Origin: Synechococcus sp. CCY 0621
GTDB taxonomy: Bacteria; Cyanobacteriota; Cyanobacteriia; PCC-6307; Cyanobiaceae
Assembly: GCF_019038465.1 (NCBI RefSeq)
Contig: NZ_JAFKRH010000016.1
Location: 1-61,708, forward strand
Length of the DNA: 61,708 nt
Reading direction: 5' to 3'
The translations under genes were made by a program, and so were the position numbers. This document shows, piece after piece, positions 9,570 to 17,147 of the stretch (position 1 is the stretch's first letter; each line of letters begins with the position of its first letter). Under the pieces are notes generated by a model. That model was not told where the DNA came from and ran no database searches. It was given only the letters and a program-made list of their open reading frames with translations.

Positions 9570-10388
9570 ATGCCCACGGTTGCCTCCTCCTTCACCGATG
9601 GTGCTGATCTGGAGGCTTCCGCGGGAGGTGGTTCCCCCTCCCAGCCGATCGCCACCCTGCTGGTCGTCGACGACGAAGCGGCGGTGCGACGTGTCCTGCT
9701 GATGCGTCTTCAGTTGGCGGGCTACCGGGTGCTCTGTGCCGAGGACGGCGAGGAGGCCCTGGCCCTGTTCCACCAGGAGCAGCCCGACCTGGTCGTGCTC
9801 GACGTGATGCTGCCCAAGCTGGACGGCTTCGCTGTCTGCCGGCGCCTGCGGGCCGAATCCTGCGTGCCGATCATCTTCCTCTCCGCCCTGGATGCCATCG
9901 CCGAGCGGGTGGCCGGATTGGATCTCGGGGCCGACGATTACCTGCCCAAGCCCTTCAGCCCCAAGGAACTCGAAGCCCGCATCTCGACGATCCTGCGGCG
10001 CATGGGCCGCGGGGCGGCCACCAGCGAACCGCGCGAGCTGCCCACCGGCTCCGGTGTGCTGCGGGTGGGGGATCTGGTGGTCGACACCAACCGCCGTCAG
10101 GTGACCCGCGAGGGCCAGCGCATCGCCCTCACCTACACCGAATTCAGTCTGCTGGAGCTGCTGTTTCGGGAGCCGGGCCGGGTGGTGCCGCGGGCCGAGA
10201 TCCTTGAGCAGCTCTGGGGCTATCCCCCCCGCCGCGCCGCCGACCTGCGCGTGGTGGACGTGTATGTGGCCCGGTTGCGCGGCAAGCTCGAACCCGATCC
10301 CCGCAACCCCGAGCTGATCCTCACGGTGCGGGGTACGGGCTACGCCTCCCAGCGGATGGGTGAAGCCACCCTGGCCGCCGCCGGCTGA
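9570..10388 (+). CDS. OmpR/PhoB-type response regulator, RpaB-like
   Basis: A 272-residue two-component regulator. An N-terminal tail of about 25 residues precedes the receiver domain (LLVVDDEAAVRRVLL, phospho-acceptor Asp in LVVLDVMLPKLDGF, Lys in YLPKPFSPKELEARI). A winged-helix DNA-binding domain follows (YTEFSLLELLFREPGRVV ... VRGTGYASQRM). The PFSPKELEARI and DTNRRQV blocks resemble cyanobacterial RpaB (Ycf27), but the receiver diverges (FLSALDAIAERVAG), so it is more likely a paralogue than RpaB itself. ATG 9570 is chosen over 9564 because GGAG is then 8 nt away. No histidine kinase is adjacent. Confidence 0.85.
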   Translation: MPTVASSFTDGADLEASAGGGSPSQPIATLLVVDDEAAVRRVLLMRLQLAGYRVLCAEDGEEALALFHQEQPDLVVLDVMLPKLDGFAVCRRLRAESCVPIIFLSALDAIAERVAGLDLGADDYLPKPFSPKELEARISTILRRMGRGAATSEPRELPTGSGVLRVGDLVVDTNRRQVTREGQRIALTYTEFSLLELLFREPGRVVPRAEILEQLWGYPPRRAADLRVVDVYVARLRGKLEPDPRNPELILTVRGTGYASQRMGEATLAAAG

Positions 10389-10461
10389 GCCCACCACCTG
10401 AAGCCGACGTCGGCCGGTCCTGCAGGATGGGCTGCGACCCTTCTCCATCGCCCTGCCTGCC

Positions 10462-11982
10462 TTGTCGGATCTGCGTGAGACCCGTCTGGAGAAAGCCCGC
10501 ACCCTGGAGTCCCTCGGTAGGGCTCCCTATGCAATCGGCTTCGCCCCCAGCCACCGCACCGCCGAGCTGCAGCAGGCCCATGCCGACCTGCCCAACGGCG
10601 AAGAGCGGGCGGTGGTGGTGGCCGTTGCCGGCCGGGTGATGACCCGCCGGGTGATGGGCAAGCTGGCCTTCTTCACCATCGCCGACGAATCCGGTCCGAT
10701 CCAGCTGTTCATTGAGAAGGCCAGCCTGCTGGCGGCCCACCCGGAGGAGCCCGAAGGCTTCGCCCAGATCACTTCCCTGGTGGATGGCGGCGACTGGATC
10801 GGCGTGCACGGCAGCCTGCGCCGCACCGACCGGGGCGAGCTTTCGGTCAAGGTGACCGAGTGGGTGATGCTCACCAAGGCGCTCCAGCCGCTGCCCGACA
10901 AGTGGCACGGCCTGGCGGACGTGGAGAAGCGCTACCGCCAGCGCTACCTCGATCTGATCGTCTCGCCCCACACCCGGGAGACCTTCCGGCGCCGGGCGCG
11001 GCTGGTGAGCGCCATGCGCCGCTGGCTCGACGAGCGCGGCTTCCTCGAGATCGAGACGCCCGTCCTGCAGACCGAAGCCGGCGGTGCCGACGCCCGCCCC
11101 TTCGCCACCCACCACAACGCCCTCGACCTGCCCCTCACCCTGCGCATCGCCACCGAACTGCACCTCAAGCGGCTGGTGGTGGGGGGCTTCGAGCGGGTCT
11201 ATGAGCTCGGCCGCATCTTCCGCAACGAGGGGATCAGCACCCGGCATAACCCCGAATTCACCTCGGTGGAGATCTACCAGGCCTTCGCCGATTACCACAC
11301 GATGATGGACCTCACTGAGCAGCTGCTGGCCGCGGCCTGTCTGGAGGTCTGTGGGGACACCCGGATCACCTACCAGGGGGCAGAGATCGATCTCACCCCG
11401 CCCTGGCGGCGGGTCACCATGCATGAGCTGGTGGAGCAGGCGACCGGCCTGGATTTCAACACCTTCGGCGATCGTGCCCAGGCGGCAGCGGCGATGGAGG
11501 CCGCCGGCCTGGTGGCGCCCGAGGCGGCCGACAGCGTGGGCCGGCTGCTGGTGGAGGCCTTCGAGCAGGCGGTGGAGACCACGCTCGAGCAGCCCACCTT
11601 CGTGATGGATTACCCGGTGGAGAATTCGCCCCTGGCCCGGGCCCATCGCGGCAAGCCGGGGCTGGTGGAGCGCTTCGAGCTGTTCATCGTCGGTCGGGAG
11701 ACGGCCAACGCCTTCAGTGAGCTGATCGACCCCCTCGATCAGCGGGCCAGGCTCGAGCAGCAGCAGTTGCGCCGCCAGGCGGGTGACCCCGAAGCCCAGA
11801 CGGTGGATGAGGACTTCCTGCACGCCCTGGAGGTGGGCATGCCCCCCACCGGCGGCCTCGGCATCGGCATCGACCGCCTCGCCATGCTGCTTACCGACAG
11901 CCCCTCGATCCGTGACGTGATCGCCTTCCCCCTGCTGCGCCCGGAGGCCCGGGAAAGGGCCGGAACCGACGCAGTGGGATAA
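10462..11982 (+). CDS. lysS: Lysyl-tRNA synthetase (class II)
   Basis: Charges tRNA-Lys. The 506-residue protein has an N-terminal OB-fold anticodon-binding domain ([23 protein letters not shown]) and a class II catalytic core: motif 1 near [18 protein letters not shown], motif 2 [17 protein letters not shown] with THRHNPEF-like context ([15 protein letters not shown]), and motif 3 [19 protein letters not shown]. The start is TTG at 10462, giving [12 protein letters not shown], which agrees with relatives; no ATG or GTG in frame is nearby. A small conserved gene follows. Confidence 0.96.
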   Translation: MSDLRETRLEKARTLESLGRAPYAIGFAPSHRTAELQQAHADLPNGEERAVVVAVAGRVMTRRVMGKLAFFTIADESGPIQLFIEKASLLAAHPEEPEGFAQITSLVDGGDWIGVHGSLRRTDRGELSVKVTEWVMLTKALQPLPDKWHGLADVEKRYRQRYLDLIVSPHTRETFRRRARLVSAMRRWLDERGFLEIETPVLQTEAGGADARPFATHHNALDLPLTLRIATELHLKRLVVGGFERVYELGRIFRNEGISTRHNPEFTSVEIYQAFADYHTMMDLTEQLLAAACLEVCGDTRITYQGAEIDLTPPWRRVTMHELVEQATGLDFNTFGDRAQAAAAMEAAGLVAPEAADSVGRLLVEAFEQAVETTLEQPTFVMDYPVENSPLARAHRGKPGLVERFELFIVGRETANAFSELIDPLDQRARLEQQQLRRQAGDPEAQTVDEDFLHALEVGMPPTGGLGIGIDRLAMLLTDSPSIRDVIAFPLLRPEARERAGTDAVG

Positions 11983-12020
11983 TGGTCTCCAGTAGGCCTT
12001 CTCCCCCTCGGGGCTCTGGT

Positions 12021-12284
12021 ATGAGTGGTGAGCGCGTCGGTTTTCGCTTTCAACACGCCGATGCGGTGGTGAAGCGCAATCCCCAGGGACGGTCTCGCCG
12101 TGGCTGGGTCATGGAACCGGTGGAACAGACCACCAGCCGTGGCACCAAGATGCCCGCGTATCGCATCCGCTGGCGGGACAGTGAACGCCCGGAGATCGTG
12201 CTGCAGCACATGCTGATCGCCGATCCCGATCCCACCCCACCGCCTGAAGGGGTGAGCCTGGTGCCCCCGGTCCCCAAGAAGTAG
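12021..12284 (+). CDS. Small conserved cyanobacterial protein, unknown function
   Basis: An 87-residue basic-to-neutral protein starting MSGERVGFRFQHADAVVKRNP, with a central RWRDSERPEIVLQHMLIADP and a proline-rich end. I believe similar small proteins sit after lysS in other picocyanobacteria, but I recognise no domain. It could be a small SH3-like beta fold (the DAVVK and YRIRW strands suggest this), which is only a guess. The frame is open upstream to lysS; ATG 12021 gives the compact form. Confidence 0.6.
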   Translation: MSGERVGFRFQHADAVVKRNPQGRSRRGWVMEPVEQTTSRGTKMPAYRIRWRDSERPEIVLQHMLIADPDPTPPPEGVSLVPPVPKK

Positions 12285-12310
12285 AGCGCCAACGGGCCGC
12301 CAGGGGCGAC

Positions 12311-13111
12311 TCAGATCCAGCCCCGCCAGCGGTAGGCCAGCAGGCCCAGATGCTCCCGCATGGCGGTGGTGGTCAGCACCAGGGCCTCGGCGCTGGGCAG
12401 CAGCCCCATCACGGTGCCGGCCACGGTGGGCGTGCCGAACGATCGCCGCTCGGGCAACTGGAAGTCGCAGGCCACCGGGATGATGCGGACGTCCGGCGCC
12501 GCCCGGCGCAGGGTGGCGAGCGAGCGGGGCAGATGGGTGGCGCTGGTGACCAGCAGCAGGGAGGTCCAGCCCCGCTGCCGCGCCAGCCGCACCAGGGCGG
12601 CGCTCTCCTCTGCCGTGTTGCGCCCCTCTTCGCTGGTGACGATCCGATCGGCCGCCACCCCCAGGCTCGTGGCCAGGGCCTTGGCCAGCCGGGCTTCACC
12701 GGCGGCCGGATCGTTGGCCATGAAGGTGACCCTGCCGCCGGTCACCAGCAGCCAGGGGGCCTTGCCCTCCCGCATCAGGGCCACGGCGCGCAGCAGCCGG
12801 TCGCCGGCCTCGTTCACTTCCACCCCCTGGCGGGGCGGCAGGGCCGGCCGCAACCCTCCCCCCAGCACCAGCACCGCATCGGCCCGGGGGATCGGGGCGG
12901 GCGTCAGCCGGGCGGCCCGCTCCTCCAGCCCCCATACCAGCTGGCGGCTGAGCAGGGGCGTGGCAGCCAGCCAGAGCAGCACAATCCCCACACTGGAGAG
13001 GACAGGACCGAAGCGGCGCTGGCGGTTGAGCAGGCCCGCGATCTGGAGCAGCAGGGCCAGGCCAAGGGGGTAGAGGCCGAGCGGCAGCAGTTTCGAGAGC
13101 AGAAAACCCAT
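12311..13111 (-). CDS. YdcF/ElyC-family protein (DUF218)
   Basis: A 266-residue membrane protein: two hydrophobic segments in the first 60 residues, then the DUF218 domain with ADAVLVLGGGLRP, the acidic VEVNEAGDRLLRAVALM, SEEGRNTAEESA and LLVTSATHLPRS, the usual YdcF/SanA/ElyC blocks. Relatives affect envelope integrity, with unknown chemistry. It is the last gene of the egtB-egtD operon (13 bp after the preceding gene), a link that may be only transcriptional. Confidence 0.85.
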   Translation of the reverse strand: MGFLLSKLLPLGLYPLGLALLLQIAGLLNRQRRFGPVLSSVGIVLLWLAATPLLSRQLVWGLEERAARLTPAPIPRADAVLVLGGGLRPALPPRQGVEVNEAGDRLLRAVALMREGKAPWLLVTGGRVTFMANDPAAGEARLAKALATSLGVAADRIVTSEEGRNTAEESAALVRLARQRGWTSLLLVTSATHLPRSLATLRRAAPDVRIIPVACDFQLPERRSFGTPTVAGTVMGLLPSAEALVLTTTAMREHLGLLAYRWRGWI

Positions 13112-13124
13112 GGCGTGGGGCAGC

Positions 13125-13607
13125 TCAGCGCTGCTGGCGCCGCTTCAGCTCCTGCAGCTCCTGCTGGGCCTCGAACCGGGCCCAGTCGGCCTCCAGATCG
13201 GGGGTGGCGGCTGGGCCGGTGCTGCGTTGGCTGGTGAGTTCGGCCAGCTCCTGCTCGACACTGGCGAAGCGCTGGCCCAGGTCGCTGAGGGCCTGCCAGC
13301 GTTGGCGCCCCTGGTCCATCAGGCCCACCACATGGGCTTCGGCGCGGCCGGCCAGCTCCCCGGCCCCGGCGGTTCGGGCCCGGCCGATCCGCCCCTGCCA
13401 CTGGCGAATCTCCTCGGCCAGCTTCAGCAGCTGCTTTCGCTGCTCCTCAGCCTGCTGCCGCAGGCGCAGCCGTTCAGCCAGCAACTGTCGCTGCCGGTCG
13501 CGGGCGGCCTGGCCCCGCAGCAGCTCCTCCTGCTGGGGATTGGTGCGCAGGAAGCCTTCCAGCTGCTGATCCAGCCGCGCCTCCAGTTCCTCCAGCCAGC
13601 TGCTCAT
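13125..13607 (-). CDS. Egt-linked coiled-coil protein (hercynine metabolism protein)
   Basis: A 160-residue, Glu/Gln/Arg-rich, almost entirely helical protein (LAERLRLRQQAEEQRKQLLK) predicted to form coiled coils. It overlaps the previous gene by ATGA and belongs to the pair of cyanobacterial genes that accompany egtB/egtD and that databases label 'hercynine metabolism protein'. That name reflects gene neighbourhood, not a known reaction. No catalytic motif is visible, so a scaffold or regulatory role is the most that can be inferred. Confidence 0.7.
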   Translation of the reverse strand: MSSWLEELEARLDQQLEGFLRTNPQQEELLRGQAARDRQRQLLAERLRLRQQAEEQRKQLLKLAEEIRQWQGRIGRARTAGAGELAGRAEAHVVGLMDQGRQRWQALSDLGQRFASVEQELAELTSQRSTGPAATPDLEADWARFEAQQELQELKRRQQR

Positions 13608-13840
13608 GGCAGGGGTTCGCCGGGGGCGCGGGTGATCAGGGGGGCTTCGATCTCCTCCTGCAGGGGGGTGATGGCGGCCTCGCGGGAGCGCAGCAGCAAC
13701 TGGGTGAGTCGGGCGATGGCCCCTTCGCCCAGGTCCTGCTCGCCGATGCGGTCGAAGGCCTTGCGGTACAGGTCCTCAAGTTCCTCGATCAGCCCTTCGC
13801 GCACCTCGCGCATGGACTGGCGCTGCTCCTCCCTGCTCAT
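13604..13840 (-). CDS. Egt-linked small protein (hercynine metabolism small protein)
   Basis: A 78-residue acidic helical protein (MSREEQRQSMREVREGLIEELEDLY) lying between egtD and the coiled-coil gene and overlapping each by four bases (ATGA). This tight coupling suggests stoichiometric translation with EgtD. It corresponds to the small partner repeatedly found in cyanobacterial ergothioneine operons. Function unknown. Confidence 0.7.
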   Translation of the reverse strand: MSREEQRQSMREVREGLIEELEDLYRKAFDRIGEQDLGEGAIARLTQLLLRSREAAITPLQEEIEAPLITRAPGEPLP

Positions 13841-14808
13841 CGATCGCTCCGCTGCTGTTCCGAGTCTGCCTGCACCAGCAGATGCAGGGCGAAATCGCCG
13901 TCAGGGTCACTCCAGCGGCCTGCCCCCCGCCAGCCAGCGCTGGCGGCCAGGGCGAGGAAGGCCTCGGGGCCGTACTTGTAGCTGTACTCCGTGATCAGCG
14001 GCTCTTCGGCCGCGAACGGCCAGCAGCGGCCCGCCAGGCGCACCTCCAGCGCCCGCTGGCTCACCAGGGCCATGGCGATGCGGCCCTGATCGGCGTCCCA
14101 CCAGGCCCGGTACGCGAAGTCCGTCGCCTGGAAGTCACCGTCCAGATCGCGGTTGAGGCGGGTGAGCAGGTTGCGGGCGAAGGCCTCCGACCAGCCGGCC
14201 GCGTCGTTGTAGGCCGCCTCGAGCCGCTGCACCGCCTTGGGCTGGTCGATGCCGATCAGCAGTCGGCTTTCGGCCCCCAGCAGCCGGCGGAACTGGCGCA
14301 GCAGTGCCTGGGCGCCGGCGGGATCGAAGTTGCCGATCGAACTGCCTGGGTAGAAGCCCAGCAGCCCGTGACCCTCCAGGGCGGGGTGATCCGGCAGCTG
14401 CTCCAGGAGGCTGTAGTCGCAGCAGATGCCCAGCACCGGCAGGTCGGGGTGGCGTTGCTGCAGCGCCTGGCAGGCGGGGGCCAGGTGGTCGGCGCTGATG
14501 TCGAGGGCCACGTAGGCCGCCGGCTGCAGGGCGCTGAGCAGGGGGCTCACCTTGCGGGCGCTGCCGGCCCCGAACTCCACCACCACCCCGGGCCCGAGGG
14601 CGGCGGCCAGCTCGGCCGCCCGCGCCTCCAGCAGGGCCGTCTCGGTGCGGGTGAGGCCGTATTCCGGTTGCTCGCAGATGGCCTCGAACAGCCGCGACCC
14701 CTCGGCGTCGTACAGCAACCAGGCCGGCAGCTGCTTCGGCTGGCGGCCCATGCCCTCGATCACCAGCCGGGCCATGTCGGCCGGCTCGGGATGGAGGTCG
14801 ATCAGCAT
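13837..14808 (-). CDS. egtD: L-histidine N-alpha-methyltransferase EgtD
   Basis: Trimethylates histidine to hercynine, the first committed step to ergothioneine. The 323-residue protein begins with the family block QLPAWLLYDAEGSRLFEAICEQPEYGLTRTE (split here: LLYDAEGSRLFEAI, EYGLTRTE), has the SAM-binding VVEFGAGSARK, the PGSSIGNFDP motif, and the C-terminal TEYSYKYGPEAF. It overlaps egtB by 7 bp and the next small gene by 4 bp. Confidence 0.95.
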   Translation of the reverse strand: MLIDLHPEPADMARLVIEGMGRQPKQLPAWLLYDAEGSRLFEAICEQPEYGLTRTETALLEARAAELAAALGPGVVVEFGAGSARKVSPLLSALQPAAYVALDISADHLAPACQALQQRHPDLPVLGICCDYSLLEQLPDHPALEGHGLLGFYPGSSIGNFDPAGAQALLRQFRRLLGAESRLLIGIDQPKAVQRLEAAYNDAAGWSEAFARNLLTRLNRDLDGDFQATDFAYRAWWDADQGRIAMALVSQRALEVRLAGRCWPFAAEEPLITEYSYKYGPEAFLALAASAGWRGAGRWSDPDGDFALHLLVQADSEQQRSDR

Positions 14809-16040
14809 GGCTCGGCAGCACCGTCACGGGCCAGGCGCAGGCCGGCGGCCATCCAGCGGCAGTGGGGCGCAAAGAAGTTGCGGTAGGTGGGGCGGGCATG
14901 GCCAGCTGGGGTGAGGAAGCTGCTGCCCCGGAGCACGAACTGGGAGGTCATGAACTTGCCGTTGTATTCCCCCACCGCACCGGTGGCGGGTTGGAAGCCG
15001 GGGTAGGGCCGGTAGGGGGTGGCGGTCCACTGCCAGAGGGCCCCGAAGGCCTGGGGCAGGGGACGGCCGCCCGGTTGGGCGGCTTCCGTCACCAGCAGCT
15101 CCCATTCGGCTTCGCTGGGCAGCCGGCCGCCGCTCCAGCGGGCGAAGGCATCGGCCTCGAACCAGCTCAGGTTCCGCACCGGCGCCTGGGGGTGGCGTGG
15201 CCGGCGGCCCGCCAGGCTGAATTCCCAGTCGCCGCGCCAGTAACGCGGGGCGCACCAGCCACGCTCCTGCACCACCGCCCAGCCCTCGCTCATCCACAGC
15301 TCCGGCCGCCGGTAGCCGTCATCGGCGATGAAGGCGGCGTAGGCCTCGTTGGTCACGAGGGTTTCGGCGAGGCTGAAGGGCTCCAGCCACTGGCGGTGGC
15401 GGGGGGCTTCGTTGTCGAAGTGGAAGCCGCCGCCTTCATGGCCGATCGCCACCAGCCCGCCGGGGTGGGAGCGCCAGCCGCCGTCGAGTCCCGGCGCCCC
15501 GGCGCCGGGGGGTTCGACGCCATAGGCGGGCTCCAGGGGGTTGCGGCTGAAGCCGTCGAGCAGATCCATCAGCAACAGCTCCTGGTGCTGCTGCTCGTGC
15601 TGCAGCCCCAGTTCCACCAGCTCCAGCAGGGGGCCGGCCGTCTCGGCGGGCTGGCGATCCAGCTCCAGCAGCAGCGTCTCCAGGCCGGCATCGACGCGCC
15701 GGCGCCAGGCGAGCACCTCGCCGATGGCCGGGCGGGTGAGCAGCCCCCGCTGGGGGCGGGGGTGGCGGCTGCCGATCGCCTCGTAATAGGAGTTGAACAG
15801 ATGGCCCCAGCGGCGATCGGGCGTTTCATGGCCGCTCAGGTGGGGCTCCAGCAGGAAGGTCTCGAAGAACCAGGTGGTGTGGCCCAGGTGCCACTTGGCC
15901 GGACTGGCGTCGTCCATGCCCTGCAGGCAGAGGTCCTCCGGTTCGAGGCCGTCGATCAGGCGCTCGCTGTGCTGCCTTACCGCCTGGAGCCGTTGCAGGA
16001 GCCTGGTGCTGTCCGCCGGGGAGTGTGCCCTGGAGCCCAT
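14802..16040 (-). CDS. egtB: Ergothioneine biosynthesis sulfoxide synthase EgtB
   Basis: Non-heme iron enzyme that joins hercynine to a thiol donor. Residues 1-160 are a DinB-like helical bundle carrying the iron ligands in KWHLGHTTWFFE and LQHEQQHQELLL (His-x3-His); the C-terminal half is a formylglycine-generating-enzyme fold ending WQWTATPYRPYPGF ... VLRGSSFLTPAGHARPTYRNFF. The 412-residue length is normal. No egtA, egtC or egtE is in the cluster, so cysteine rather than gamma-glutamylcysteine may be the donor. It is first in a five-gene operon and diverges from a cysteine-synthase-like gene. Confidence 0.95.
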   Translation of the reverse strand: MGSRAHSPADSTRLLQRLQAVRQHSERLIDGLEPEDLCLQGMDDASPAKWHLGHTTWFFETFLLEPHLSGHETPDRRWGHLFNSYYEAIGSRHPRPQRGLLTRPAIGEVLAWRRRVDAGLETLLLELDRQPAETAGPLLELVELGLQHEQQHQELLLMDLLDGFSRNPLEPAYGVEPPGAGAPGLDGGWRSHPGGLVAIGHEGGGFHFDNEAPRHRQWLEPFSLAETLVTNEAYAAFIADDGYRRPELWMSEGWAVVQERGWCAPRYWRGDWEFSLAGRRPRHPQAPVRNLSWFEADAFARWSGGRLPSEAEWELLVTEAAQPGGRPLPQAFGALWQWTATPYRPYPGFQPATGAVGEYNGKFMTSQFVLRGSSFLTPAGHARPTYRNFFAPHCRWMAAGLRLARDGAAEPC

Positions 16041-16118
16041 GGACCTGCCCTTCTCTGGGGCCGACCTTAGGGATGTTCCCTACGATCCGGCCACGCAGCC
16101 ATGGAGAAGGCCAGCCGC

Positions 16119-17147
16119 ATGGGAGCCCACAGCGATGGCATGAGCACAGGGATCACCGAAGGTTTCAGTGGCGCGGTGGGCCGGACACCGCTGATCCGGC
16201 TCCATGCCCTCAGCGCCCTCACCGGCTGCGAGATCCTCGGCAAGGCGGAGTTCATGAACCCCGGCGGGTCGGTCAAGGACCGGGCCGCCCTGGGCATCCT
16301 GCAGGAGGCGGAGGCCAGCGGCCAGCTGCAGCCGGGGGGCACGGTGGTGGAAGGCACCGCCGGCAACACCGGCATCGGCCTCACCCACCTCTGCAATGCC
16401 CGCGGCTACCGCTGCCTGATCGTCATCCCCGAGACCCAGTCGGCGGAGAAGATCGGCCTGCTGCGCAGCCTTGGCGCCGAGGTGCGCACGGTGCCGGCGG
16501 TGCCCTACAGCGACCCGGCCAACTACGTGCGCCTCTCCGGCCGCATTGCTGAGCAGACGCCCGGGGCCCTCTGGGCCAACCAGTTCGACAATCTCGCCAA
16601 CCGGCGCGCCCATTACGGCAGCACCGGACCGGAGATCTGGCAGCAGACCGGCGGGCGGCTGGATGCCTGGGTGGCCGCCACCGGCACCGGCGGCACCTAT
16701 GCGGGGGTGGCCCTGTATCTCAAGGAGCAGGATCCGTCGATCCGCTGCGTTCTGGCCGATCCCTGCGGCAGCGCCCTCTACAGCTGGGCCACCGACGGCA
16801 CTCTCAGGAGCGAGGGGAACTCGATCACCGAAGGCATCGGCAACAGCCGCGTCACCGCCAACCTGGAGGGGGCGCCGATCGACGATGCGGTGCGCATCGA
16901 CGACCCCATGGCCCTGCGCACGATCTATGGCCTCCTGTGGCAGGAGGGCCTGTTTATGGGGGGCTCGGTGGGGATCAACGTGGCGGCGGCGGTGGAGACG
17001 GCCCGGCGGCTGGGGCCCGGCCATCGCATCGTCACCGTGCTGTGCGACAGCGGTGATCGCTACCGCTCCCGGCTCTACGACCACGACTGGCTGGCGGGCC
17101 GCGGCCTGGAGCAACCCCAGCGCAGCGGCGCAGCCCTGATCCCATGA
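16119..17147 (+). CDS. Cysteine synthase / cystathionine beta-synthase family PLP enzyme
   Basis: A PLP fold-type II enzyme of about 342 residues. The catalytic lysine is in NPGGSVKDRAAL, the phosphate/substrate loop is EGTAGNTGIGLTHL, and the PLP phosphate loop is ATGTGGTYAGVA. It is closest to the cysteine synthase A / yeast-type branch with the extra VPYSDPANYVRLSGR insertion. It likely makes cysteine from O-acetylserine, and its divergent position next to egtB hints at supplying the thiol donor. ATG 16119 has AAGG 8 nt upstream; 16101 and 16140 are alternatives. Its stop overlaps the next gene (ATGA). Confidence 0.85.
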   Translation: MGAHSDGMSTGITEGFSGAVGRTPLIRLHALSALTGCEILGKAEFMNPGGSVKDRAALGILQEAEASGQLQPGGTVVEGTAGNTGIGLTHLCNARGYRCLIVIPETQSAEKIGLLRSLGAEVRTVPAVPYSDPANYVRLSGRIAEQTPGALWANQFDNLANRRAHYGSTGPEIWQQTGGRLDAWVAATGTGGTYAGVALYLKEQDPSIRCVLADPCGSALYSWATDGTLRSEGNSITEGIGNSRVTANLEGAPIDDAVRIDDPMALRTIYGLLWQEGLFMGGSVGINVAAAVETARRLGPGHRIVTVLCDSGDRYRSRLYDHDWLAGRGLEQPQRSGAALIP

